In this document: positions 25,169-32,899 of the stretch, in pieces | Layout of the letters: each line of letters opens with the position of its first letter | Position numbering within the stretch: position 1 is the stretch's first letter | Source: Gammaproteobacteria bacterium | GTDB taxonomy: Bacteria; Pseudomonadota; Gammaproteobacteria; Steroidobacterales; JACDCP01 | Assembly: GCA_013817465.1 (NCBI GenBank) | Contig: JACDCP010000001.1 | Coordinates: 1 to 44,630, forward strand | Length of the DNA stretch: 44,630 nt | Reading direction: 5' to 3' | The notes under the pieces: generated by a model | What the model was told of the DNA's origin: nothing | What the model saw: only the letters and a program-made list of their open reading frames with translations | The model's database searches: none | Made by a program: the position numbers and the translations under genes

Positions 25169-26098
25169 ATGTCCCAGCTACCAGATGCGTTGCACGTAGG
25201 ATTTTCGAAATGTGCTTCAACCTTTCTGCAATCCTTTTTTAATGAACATCCGTCGGTTTTCCTGGTCAATCAATCGCACTTCTTTTCTCCATTTGAATAC
25301 AGGCATTACGATTCCGGCAAAGAGGTCTATTCCGCCCTGTTTCGAGATGCCGAACCTGAGAAGGTCAAAATAGAAAGTGACGAGCACATCGTGCTGCCGC
25401 TCTTTCATCCTGTATTGCGTGCAGCAGCAACCACGCTGGCATCTGTAAAAGAAGTTTCCGGAAAGATCCGCGATATCCAGCCCAACGCAAAAATTATCAT
25501 AGTGATTCGTAATCAAGTCGATTTGATTGCTTCACGATACTCAGAGTACATACTGGGTGGCGGGAAGTCCGATTTCGACCTCTTCGTCAAAGAGTATCTT
25601 CGATGCAGCAGGGACGGAGTCAACTACTATCAAAATTACTATTCGCAGATCATTGATATTTTTAATAATGACTTCCTGCCGAACAGGGTTCTCGTGCTTC
25701 TTCAAGAGGAGCTTGCGCACGATGAGGCGAAGATCCTGAGGCAACTGTGCGGTTTCCTGAATATTGGTGTGCCTCAGCCTCATCGTCGGGGGTTGCGATC
25801 GAGGCGTGTGGGATTGTCCGACCTGGGAATTAAAGTTGTGCGGTCCTTCAATAATGCGGTGATCGAACGGCAAGAACAGTCGTACACGAAGGCGGTGGCA
25901 AAGATTCCTTATCCGTTCTATAAGGCTAGCTTGAGAGCGATGAGGCTCGTTGATTACTATCTGCCGAAAAGCGTGAAGGGCGATAAGAACAAAGTCCTGA
26001 CCGCCGATATCGTGGAAAGAATACGTGGCGAATTTCGCGAGGACAACACGCGACTGGCTGAGCTACTGGGTAAGGATCTCGCTTCGCTCGGCTACTGA
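25169..26098 (+). CDS. Sulfotransferase-like protein (divergent)
   Basis: 309 aa. The 5'-phosphosulfate loop is GFSKCASTFLQSFF (11-24) and the 3'-phosphate site is IIIVIRNQVDLIASRYSEY (109-127), both diverged from the other sulfotransferases here. LPNRVLVLLQEEL is the usual later landmark. CAGAGAG (25157-25163) provides a ribosome site. Base composition is clearly lower in GC than the flanking genes, with runs such as tttttaatg, a hint of separate acquisition. It is most like the short sulfotransferases found in bacterial polysaccharide loci. It ends about 126 nt before the IS66 element. Confidence 0.83.
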   Translation: MSQLPDALHVGFSKCASTFLQSFFNEHPSVFLVNQSHFFSPFEYRHYDSGKEVYSALFRDAEPEKVKIESDEHIVLPLFHPVLRAAATTLASVKEVSGKIRDIQPNAKIIIVIRNQVDLIASRYSEYILGGGKSDFDLFVKEYLRCSRDGVNYYQNYYSQIIDIFNNDFLPNRVLVLLQEELAHDEAKILRQLCGFLNIGVPQPHRRGLRSRRVGLSDLGIKVVRSFNNAVIERQEQSYTKAVAKIPYPFYKASLRAMRLVDYYLPKSVKGDKNKVLTADIVERIRGEFREDNTRLAELLGKDLASLGY

Positions 26099-26224
26099 TT
26101 CATTTCCCCACTCGTCCCTTACCTCGCTCTCCTGCAGGGGGCAACGAACCGTTCTCTGCCATTGAGTCGTGCAAGGACACGCGACGCAACGCGACCCGGC
26201 TCTCTGCTCAAGGAACGATGATGT
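26099..26224. other. Intergenic gap holding the severed 3' end of the lyase gene
   Basis: Mostly non-coding between a sulfotransferase and the IS66 left end. On the minus strand, bases 26222-26208 read ATC ATC GTT CCT TGA, which is the original C-terminal end (IIVP, stop) of the lyase gene now separated from it by the insertion sequence. Confidence 0.7.
26217..26224. repeat. Target-site duplication, left copy
   Basis: GATGATGT directly before the IS66 left end. It matches GATGATGA after the right end (28974-28981) at seven of eight bases. Eight-base duplications are usual for IS66 elements. Confidence 0.8.
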
Positions 26225-26309
26225 GTAAGCGATCCATGAAGGGGGTTCTTCCCAGCTGAGGTTCAGTCGGCCACGCTACTCGCTGTTTATCGTAGCGAGG
26301 AGTATTTCG

Positions 26310-26648
26310 ATGGCCAAGCCCGAACTCAGCGAGCGCCAACAGTACTGGCTGGAGCACATCACCGCGGCGGATGCCAGCGACGGTACGCTGGTCGCCTACG
26401 CTGCGGCACATGAACTGAACGTCAAAGACCTGTACCAGTGGAAGACGGCCTTTGCGCGCCGCGGGGTGTTGCCGGGCAAGGCAGGCAAGCGCGCGTTTGT
26501 CCGGGTTGCAACACCACCACCACCGGCGGCGGCGCTGCCGACGAGTTGCAGCATAACACTGCCGAACGGCGTGCGACTGCAGGTGGCCGGCGCGCTGGAT
26601 GCGACGATGCTGGGCGAGGTCCTGACTGCCGCCAGCAGTGTGTCGTGA
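26310..26648 (+). CDS. tnpA: IS66 accessory protein TnpA
   Basis: 112 aa. A helix-turn-helix-like N-terminus (LSERQQYWLEHITAAD and LNVKDLYQWKTAF) is followed by a proline/alanine-rich linker and a C-terminal SITLPNGVRLQVAG segment typical of IS66 OrfA. It is required with TnpB for transposition in this family, though its exact role is unclear. The stop overlaps the TnpB GTG start as GTGA (26645-26648). Confidence 0.87.
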   Translation: MAKPELSERQQYWLEHITAADASDGTLVAYAAAHELNVKDLYQWKTAFARRGVLPGKAGKRAFVRVATPPPPAAALPTSCSITLPNGVRLQVAGALDATMLGEVLTAASSVS

Positions 26649-27004
26649 TCCGGCCTGGTGCAGATGCCGGTACGATCTACCTGTATCGCCAGCCGGTGGA
26701 CATGCGCAAGGCGATCAATGGCCTGGTTGCGATCGTTGAAGGCGAGATGGCACTGGATCCGTTCAGCGCGTCGCTATTCGTGTTTTGCAACCGCGCACGC
26801 ACGCTGGTGAAGCTGGTGTGCTGGGAAGGCAACGGCTTCGTGCTGTGGATGAAGCGACTGGAGAAGTCGCGTTTCAAGTGGCCGGCGGCATTGCCGCTGG
26901 ATGTCGTCGAACTCAACGCGCAGCAGATCAACTGGCTGTTCGACGGTTACGACCTGACGCTGATGCAGGGGCATGCGACATTGCCACATCACACGGTGCT
27001 GTAA
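26645..27004 (+). CDS. tnpB: IS66 accessory protein TnpB
   Basis: 119 aa from the GTG at 26645, which overlaps the tnpA stop by four bases. The frame is open further upstream but that is the wrong frame of tnpA. YLYRQPVDMRKAINGL and CWEGNGFVLWMKRLEKSRF are the hallmark blocks of the IS66 Orf2 family (PF05717). The gene looks intact, unlike the transposase that follows. Confidence 0.92.
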   Translation: MIRPGADAGTIYLYRQPVDMRKAINGLVAIVEGEMALDPFSASLFVFCNRARTLVKLVCWEGNGFVLWMKRLEKSRFKWPAALPLDVVELNAQQINWLFDGYDLTLMQGHATLPHHTVL

Positions 27005-27017
27005 CGTTCAATTAAAG

Positions 27018-28645
27018 ATGATCGAACAGCGCGCTGCGTATAGAATGCAACGCTTGCACGACGCACAAAGCAGCTTGCCCGACGACATCGAAGGACTGAA
27101 GTCGCTGCTGCTGGCAAAGGACGCTGAGCTGTCCACACTGCATGCGAAGCTCGAACAACAATCGCAGTTCATCGAGCAGTTGCTGGAACAGATCCGGCTG
27201 GCGCGGCATCAGCAGTATGGCGCCAGCAGCGAGCGTTTGTCGCGCGATCAGCTGGCGCTGGTGTTCAACGAAGCCGAAGCCACGCAGGCCACGAACGCGC
27301 AGCGTGAAGCCGAGGGTGACGACGCAGTCGACGCCGGCGAGATCGTCGTGCCGGCCCATCGCCGCGCGCGCGGCAAGCGGCAGCCGTTGCCGCCTGAACT
27401 GCCACGCGTTGATGTCCTTCATGAACTCGACACGGCCGATTGCCATTGCGCGCGGTGCAACACGCCGATGCAGCCGCTCAGCCAGAAGATCAGCGAACAG
27501 CTCGACATCGTGCCGGCCCAGGTGCGGGTGCTGCGCCACGTTGCCAGACCTACCGCTGCCGTGACTGCGACGGCCAGCTTGCGACCGCGCCGCTGCCGCC
27601 GCAGCCGATCCCCAAGAGCCTGGCCAGCCCCGGCACGCTGGCGCACATTACCATTGCCAAGTACGTCGACGGGCTGCCGCTGTACCGGCAGCAGAGGCGG
27701 CTTGAGCGCATCGGCGTGGATCTGCCGCGCGCGACGCTGGCCGGCTGGATGATCAAGGCCGGCCGCCTGGTGCAGCCGCTGATCAACCTGTTACGTGACA
27801 GGCTGCTGGCCGAGGACATCCTCGCCATGGACGAGACCGGGATCCAGGTGCTCAAGGAGCCGGGCAAGGCCGCACACAGCCAGTCGTACCTGTGGGTGCA
27901 GCGCGGCGGGCCGCCGCACCGACCGATCGTGCTGTATGACTACGATCCGTCACGCAGTCAGGCGGTGCCCAGGCGGCTGTTGGGCGACTTTGCCGGCTAC
28001 TTGCAGACGGACGGGTATGCGGGCTATGCCGGCGTCTGCGCCGGGGCGGCCATCACGCGGGTCGGTTGCTGGGCGCACGTACGGCGCAAGTTCGATGAGG
28101 CACGCAAGGCACACGGCTAGAAGACCCGCAAGCCTTCGCTGGCGGTAGCCGCGCTGCAGCGCATCCAGCTACTGTACACGATCGAGCGCAAGGCCAGGGA
28201 CCTGCCGCCCGCGGAACGCCGGCGACTGCGCCAAGCGCGGGCGGTGCCGGTGCTTGAGGGATTACGTGGGTGGCTGGATCAGCATCTGCCGCTGGTGCTG
28301 CCACGCTCGGCGCTCGGCAAGGCGATGCATTACGCACACACGCAGTGGGACACACTGACGGTCTACACGCAGGACGGCCGCCTGCGCATCGACAACAACC
28401 TGACCGAGAATGCGATCCGGCCGTTCGTCATCGGGCGCAAGAACTGGCTGTTCTGCGACACCCCCGCCGGTGCCGACGCCAGCGCTAACCTGTACAGCCT
28501 GATCGAAACGGCCAAGGCCAATGGCATCGAACCGTACGCATATCTCAAGAGGCTGTTCACCGAACTCCCGAAGGCGACTTCGCTCGCCGACATTGAGGCG
28601 ATGTTGCCATTGCCGGACGATCGCGCAGCCAGCCAAGCCGCGTGA
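27018..28645 (+). pseudogene. tnpC: IS66 transposase TnpC, broken by a frameshift and an amber stop
   Basis: Three consecutive pieces make one IS66 transposase. Frame 1 (27018 to about 27542) holds the coiled-coil N-terminus and a zinc-finger region (CHCARC). One base seems to be missing after 27542: adding it turns HVARPT into HVRQTYRC and rejoins the frame that continues with RDCDGQLATAPL. That frame is cut by TAG at 28118-28120, after RRKFDEARKAHG, and resumes in the same frame to the stop at 28645. The catalytic residues survive on both sides of the amber codon: MDETGIQ and LQTDGYAGY before it, NNLTENAIRP after it. Repaired length is about 542 aa, normal for the family. Sequencing error could explain one lesion but both together favour true decay. 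Confidence 0.9.
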
Positions 28646-28673
28646 ACCACAAGCGCGCACCCACAGTTCCTTC

Positions 28674-29267
28674 ATGAGCCGTCGCCTTACGCCCTTGCCG
28701 AACATCGAGGCCCTGATTGCTGGCGAGGGCGATATTACCCTCGGACGCGTCGGCCCGATCCCCTGCGCAGCCACCGCTGCCGACGAGCACCAGTCACTCG
28801 CCATGCTGGCCCGCCGTGACGGCGAAACCCTGGTGCAGTTGTTGATCCGGCTGGAGAAAGCCATCGACCTGGGGATCGAAGAAGATATCTTTATCGACGA
28901 AATCAACAACGGCGCGGACGACAGGATCTCACACGCAATCCGTTCATCAAGACGCCGTTCCCTAATCGCTTACGATGATGAGGTCCTCCGGCGGTTGAGG
29001 AGTCGCTCCCGGTTCCGTACCCGGCGGTGTTGCGGGAGGGACTATCGGCGGGGGGGCGGGGGGATCACCGGGCAATGGGGGTGCCGAGCCGCCCGGGCAG
29101 CCATCCGCACACGTGAGTTGTGCCGGGTGAACGTCCGAGTACCCCGTACCGTCACGAACAGTCTGACCGTAGCGGAGTTCGTCAAACCCGATCCAGATTG
29201 GTCCCTTGACGGCCGTGCGCTCTCTCTGCCAACCGTACTTGTACACCCGCAGGCTGTGATGAATTAA
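28674..29267 (+). CDS. Small IS66-associated ORF, running out of the element
   Basis: The first 100 codons lie inside the IS66 element. They include SLAMLARRDGETLVQLLIRLEKAIDLGIEEDIFIDEINN, a type of small protein I recall as a frequent passenger after IS66 transposases, of unknown function. No stop occurs before the right end at 28973, so the frame reads on through the end into sequence antisense to the lyase gene and stops at 29267. That second half is not expected to be real protein. Confidence 0.4.
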   Translation: MSRRLTPLPNIEALIAGEGDITLGRVGPIPCAATAADEHQSLAMLARRDGETLVQLLIRLEKAIDLGIEEDIFIDEINNGADDRISHAIRSSRRRSLIAYDDEVLRRLRSRSRFRTRRCCGRDYRRGGGGITGQWGCRAARAAIRTRELCRVNVRVPRTVTNSLTVAEFVKPDPDWSLDGRALSLPTVLVHPQAVMN

Positions 29268-30167
29268 TGACTTGCCCTGCGTCGTTCCCGGCACGAGGCC
29301 GATTGGCGTATTGACTTTGCTGAACTTCAGGACCATTTCCCTGTTGCCATTGGCATCGACCGGTCCCTCGGCTTTCCATACCTGGAGAATGCCTTTGTTT
29401 CCCTGATAGGTTTGATCCTTCGCATTCTTGATTCCAGCTTTCAGAGGATTGGTCGTCACGGAGAATGGATTGGCCCGATATCGAATAACAAAGTCCGTCC
29501 ATGTACCTTTGTCCGGCTCCACTGCGCCAAGATCCACGTCCAGCTTTGCACCTTTTTCCTCGGACACTGATCTATCGTCGACGAGATACTGCAGAAACCA
29601 ATGAGTATCCTTTGCGCGCTTTGGCACATAGATATTCAGGTTAAAAAGGATCGCGGCAGAATCCACGTTTGTTGAAACAAGCTGAATAGATCCGCCAGGA
29701 CCCGTGCGCGCGGTTTCGTCCTCGAAATTTTTCGGAATAAAAATCGAGAACCCGAGCCAGCCTTCTTCATCGAACTCGAATCGGTTTATGTCAGGGCTTA
29801 AGCTGATAGCGGAGCGTGGTTTCGGCAAGCCGCCATTGAGGCCAGTGTAATCCTTGCTCCGATGCAGCGTGCTCCGCGCAAAAAAGTTGCCTTGTCGGGG
29901 CGACACAAGATGTCCGGCCACTAATTCTTCGCTGACAACCCTTGTATCCCAGTTTGAGGTAGGCCCACCACCGCCTGCGCCCGTGCGGACAGATTCATTC
30001 CCTGCTTGGACTTCTGGAAGCGTCTTAATGAAGAATGGATCTATCTGCCCGCTGTAGGGCTGAAACTTGCCAGATTCAAAGGCACCCGTGACATATACGT
30101 TGCGGTCGGCGTATGAAGGGCTTGTGGCGGCAAAGCCAAGCAAAATCAAGGTGCCTGTCTTCAACAT
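28962..30167 (-). CDS. Secreted polysaccharide lyase-like protein (heparin-lyase fold), 3' end altered by IS66
   Basis: 401 aa from the ATG at 30167, which begins a clean signal peptide (MLKTGTLILLGFAATSPSYA). The frame stays open to 30308, but that extension is not protein-like. SEELVAGHL, GWLGFSIFIPKNFEDE, GTWTDFVIRYRANPFS, GILQVWKAEGPVDANGNREM and GPIWIGFDELRYG occur in the order expected for the PF14099 polysaccharide-lyase (jelly-roll) family. A proline-rich tail of about 45 residues follows. The IS66 element inserted two codons before the stop: the original end EDLIIVP is now EDLIIVSD, the last three residues and the TAG coming from the IS end. The change is slight, so the enzyme is probably still functional. 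It may trim or release the sulfated polymer in the periplasm or outside. Confidence 0.82.
   Translation of the reverse strand: MLKTGTLILLGFAATSPSYADRNVYVTGAFESGKFQPYSGQIDPFFIKTLPEVQAGNESVRTGAGGGGPTSNWDTRVVSEELVAGHLVSPRQGNFFARSTLHRSKDYTGLNGGLPKPRSAISLSPDINRFEFDEEGWLGFSIFIPKNFEDETARTGPGGSIQLVSTNVDSAAILFNLNIYVPKRAKDTHWFLQYLVDDRSVSEEKGAKLDVDLGAVEPDKGTWTDFVIRYRANPFSVTTNPLKAGIKNAKDQTYQGNKGILQVWKAEGPVDANGNREMVLKFSKVNTPIGLVPGTTQGKSLIHHSLRVYKYGWQRERTAVKGPIWIGFDELRYGQTVRDGTGYSDVHPAQLTCADGCPGGSAPPLPGDPPAPPPIVPPATPPGTEPGATPQPPEDLIIVSD
28974..28981. repeat. Target-site duplication, right copy
   Basis: GATGATGA directly after the IS66 right end; one mismatch to the left copy at 26217-26224. Confidence 0.8.
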
Positions 30168-30537
30168 GATTTTGACCCCCCCGAGTCTAATGTAAGGCCG
30201 AAGGCCGGTTCGTATGGCGGCGACGGCAGTTCTCTCAATGAGTTGAGAACACGCTGGACCTTGCGCGTTATGGTAGATTATCGAAGCGGATTTGCGTTTT
30301 CCGACCATTTCAATGCAGTCCCTGTAGCCTGAGGGAACCGCAAAGCACCGTCGAACGACAAATAACCCAGTGCTGCAACTCCGCTATCGTAGGCTGCGAA
30401 CCCGTAGACCGGAAGCTTTGCGTCCCTGCTTTTCAACAGGTTTGCCCTCGGGCGGAAAATTTACGTAATGTCGGACTTAAAGTCAACCGAAAGCCTGGAA
30501 GTGTGTGAACTGCGTCACTATTTGGCGACAAATCGGT
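30168..30537. other. Intergenic, no gene seen
   Basis: 370 nt between the lyase start and the GT4 stop, both minus strand. It is AT-richer than the surroundings. It probably carries the lyase promoter, since the gap is too long for simple co-transcription coupling. I find no repeat, RNA gene or clear terminator. Confidence 0.4.
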
Positions 30538-31734
30538 CTACTTCGTGCTTCGTGTCAGATTGCCCACTTCGTGGTACACCGCCAACGTCTGCTGAGCCAC
30601 GCGTTCCGAATGATATTCGGCCAGGGCCTTTGCCCGGGCAGCGTGTCCCATTTGTTCCCGCAGAGATTTACTCGCAACCAGTCGCGCCAGATGCCCCGCG
30701 AGCGCCCCCACATCCCCCGGCTCGAATAACAGCCCGGTCTTGTCATTCTCGACCTGGCCCGGGATACCGCAGATTCGCGTCGCCACAACCGGTATCGAAG
30801 CTGCCATGGCCTGCTGGATGACCATTGGCGCGGTTTCCTGATAAGACGGCAGCACGAGCAGAGCGGCACGCCCAAACTCATCTAGCAGATCAGGTTCTTT
30901 CAGCAAACCCAAGAATTCAACGCGCGAGGCTATACCGAGCTCATCGATCTTTTGATTGAGGCGCTGGACATAGACTTTGTCCGCGAGGGATCCTGCCAGG
31001 ACCAGACGTACACCAGCTTGGTCAAGCCCGAGGGTAAACGCCTCGACCAGGTCCGTTACGCCTTTTCGGGGGATCAATCTTCCCGCGAAAAGGATTCGAC
31101 CGGCTTCCTCGCGCCGTTGAACATCATAAAACTTCTTGTCGACCGGATTCGGAATGAGATGACTGACACCACGCAGTACTTCTCCGTAGTACTCCCGCAC
31201 GTACGGGCTTATCAGGATCGTGTGTGCCGCATGCATCGCACAATATTTTTCCGTTATCCTACTTTGCAGCTTCAAACGCATTCTGTCCACCGCACGCGAC
31301 AAATACCGTGCGTCTTCGCCAATAATACCGTGAAATGTGACGATAGATGGGTATTTGCTCTTGACAGCAAGGTAGCCGTCTATGCCAGCACCTTGCGCAT
31401 GAACTATCGACGGATTGATTTCCTTCAGACACACGCGCAGTCGGGAAAAGTCGTTTCTCCAGCGCGTGGTGGCGCCCAGACGCTGCCTTGGTAGAAGGTA
31501 CCTCTCCACTCCGTTCTGGCGCACTCGCTTAGGTATCTTAGTACCCGCGTCGAAACTCACGACCCGCAGATCTATTTCGCCAGATCCGATGATCTCTTTC
31601 ACAAGATATGCGGTTACGGCCTGCACGCCGCCGTCTATTGCGTGCACGTCGCGCGGATAATCCGCAATCATAGCCACGATCGGCTTCTGCCCAAGCCTGT
31701 CGCGAGCCGCGAAAGATCGCTTTGCGATTGTCAC
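30538..31734 (-). CDS. Family 4 glycosyltransferase
   Basis: 398 aa starting with GTG at 31734, which overlaps the upstream sulfotransferase stop as GTGA (31731-31734). The acceptor half shows MIADYPRDVHAIDGGVQAVTA and SIVHAQGAGIDGYLAV. The donor half shows RILFAGRLIPRKGVTDLVEA and LPSYQETAPMVIQQAMAAS, where the ExxxxxxxE motif reads E-TAPMVIQ-Q, with glutamine in place of the second glutamate. It should transfer a sugar from a nucleotide donor in the cytoplasm. The tight overlap with a sulfotransferase suggests the two act on the same residue. Confidence 0.86.
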   Translation of the reverse strand: MTIAKRSFAARDRLGQKPIVAMIADYPRDVHAIDGGVQAVTAYLVKEIIGSGEIDLRVVSFDAGTKIPKRVRQNGVERYLLPRQRLGATTRWRNDFSRLRVCLKEINPSIVHAQGAGIDGYLAVKSKYPSIVTFHGIIGEDARYLSRAVDRMRLKLQSRITEKYCAMHAAHTILISPYVREYYGEVLRGVSHLIPNPVDKKFYDVQRREEAGRILFAGRLIPRKGVTDLVEAFTLGLDQAGVRLVLAGSLADKVYVQRLNQKIDELGIASRVEFLGLLKEPDLLDEFGRAALLVLPSYQETAPMVIQQAMAASIPVVATRICGIPGQVENDKTGLLFEPGDVGALAGHLARLVASKSLREQMGHAARAKALAEYHSERVAQQTLAVYHEVGNLTRSTK

Positions 31735-32651
31735 GTAATCGAACTGGAATAACCCAGGCTGCCCAGCATCGGCTCCATGAGCGCGCTAAGCTTCTCAATA
31801 CGCACGACGCCAAAATCAGTCCGATACTTGTCGTTCATGTTCACGAGCGTATCGCGTCGCTCCAGATGCCTGTGGGCGAGTAGTGCATCCTCAAGGTCGC
31901 AGAACGAGTACATCTTGCGAAGCGCGACGTGGGGTGACTCGACAAAATCTTCATATCGGATCTCTTGGTAACCGACGTTCTCAAGTGTTCCGCTTTCCAG
32001 TCGCGCAATTTCAATTACCCGCTTCCACTGCAGCGCCGCCAGGACGCCTGGATCTTGCTGACTTTCCCACCACTTTTGCAGATCTGCATCCGACAGGCCA
32101 CCCCTCCAAAACGGCTTGCTAAGTCCGCCCTTTTCGCGCCAGAAAGCGACGTGAAGCAGCGAGTGAACCGCGGCTCGACCGTCCCTAATGATGTGCACAA
32201 ATTTCGCGTCGGGGAAAATGCTGCTCAGAAACGCCATGCGCGACGGACCTGTAATCTTTGCGGCAAAACGGGCACGCCCCTGCCATGCTAGCAATTTGCC
32301 TACTGCCCTATGTACGCGATGGACGGTTGACTTGTCGGCAGTCTGGTCCCGCAAATAACTGCGGGAGAAGTCCTGCCCGGTGTAAATGTCCCAGAAGCTA
32401 TACGCCTCACTAGGTTGCGGCAGAAAACGGTTGCCGAATACAGTGGGCCCGTGCTGCCCCTTCTTGCCGGTCAGGCTTACGAATGAATTGTCGAGTATAC
32501 GGCGCACCACATTTATCCCGGGATGTGTAGGAAATCTTTCCGTGTACACAGACGGCCAGCCCAGCGTTCTATGTTGGCAGAAGGCTTCGAATGCCACTGT
32601 CGTTCCGCTGCGCGGAAATCCAATGAAGAAAATTGGCTTCAGTATCTGCAT
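31731..32651 (-). CDS. Sulfotransferase (PRSGTT subtype)
   Basis: 306 aa. The PAPS loop FFIGFPRSGTTVAFEAF is at 8-24 and the 3'-phosphate site FVHIIRDGRAAVHSLL at 151-166. SYFWDIYTG-like and LKWWES-like blocks seen in other family members are represented by AYSFWDIYTG and LQKWWESQ. It is cytosolic, with no signal peptide. It overlaps the downstream GT4 by four bases. The stretch between the two sites is longer than in the tandem pair at 1183-3218, so the acceptor pocket probably differs. Confidence 0.87.
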   Translation of the reverse strand: MQILKPIFFIGFPRSGTTVAFEAFCQHRTLGWPSVYTERFPTHPGINVVRRILDNSFVSLTGKKGQHGPTVFGNRFLPQPSEAYSFWDIYTGQDFSRSYLRDQTADKSTVHRVHRAVGKLLAWQGRARFAAKITGPSRMAFLSSIFPDAKFVHIIRDGRAAVHSLLHVAFWREKGGLSKPFWRGGLSDADLQKWWESQQDPGVLAALQWKRVIEIARLESGTLENVGYQEIRYEDFVESPHVALRKMYSFCDLEDALLAHRHLERRDTLVNMNDKYRTDFGVVRIEKLSALMEPMLGSLGYSSSIT

Positions 32652-32899
32652 GTGTATTCACAAAGAGGCCGACTCCTAACTGACAAAAGCTGCCGGAGCG
32701 GCACACGTTAACATTCTCCGCAACCGGAAACCTGAAGCTTGGTCACATCCGCGCATTGCCCAGACGACCATAATCCTGCGCTGGTGGCTTTCAAGTTAGC
32801 GGTCGTATAGACCTGTTGGTACCATATCAAAGCACGTCCCAGACGTCTCCAAAGGCCGGTGGAGCGCAAACGTTAGCTATCTGCACCAGGGTGTTCGGA
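32652..32899. promoter_or_regulatory. Divergent intergenic region, probable promoters
   Basis: 248 nt between the minus-strand sulfotransferase/GT4 unit and a plus-strand GT4. Orientation implies promoters for both; I cannot place boxes with confidence. The plus-strand frame is open from 32816. Confidence 0.3.

Larger units (their letters stand above)
26225..28973 (+). mobile_element. IS66-family insertion sequence (about 2.75 kb)
   Basis: The ends are GTAAGCGAT at 26225-26233 and its exact complement at 28965-28973, followed inward by weaker imperfect matching. Inside are tnpA, tnpB, a broken tnpC transposase and a small accessory frame, the standard IS66 order. It is flanked by a 7-of-8 target duplication. 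Excising it together with one duplication copy restores a continuous reading frame and stop codon for the lyase gene at 28962-30167, which confirms both ends. The transposase carries a frameshift and an amber stop, so this copy is probably unable to move by itself. Confidence 0.93.

Noticed and set aside
28674..28973. Small frame in IS66 considered as an antitoxin or other cargo gene
   Set aside because: It fits the small passenger frame common after IS66 transposases, and there is no partner toxin; no new function is claimed.
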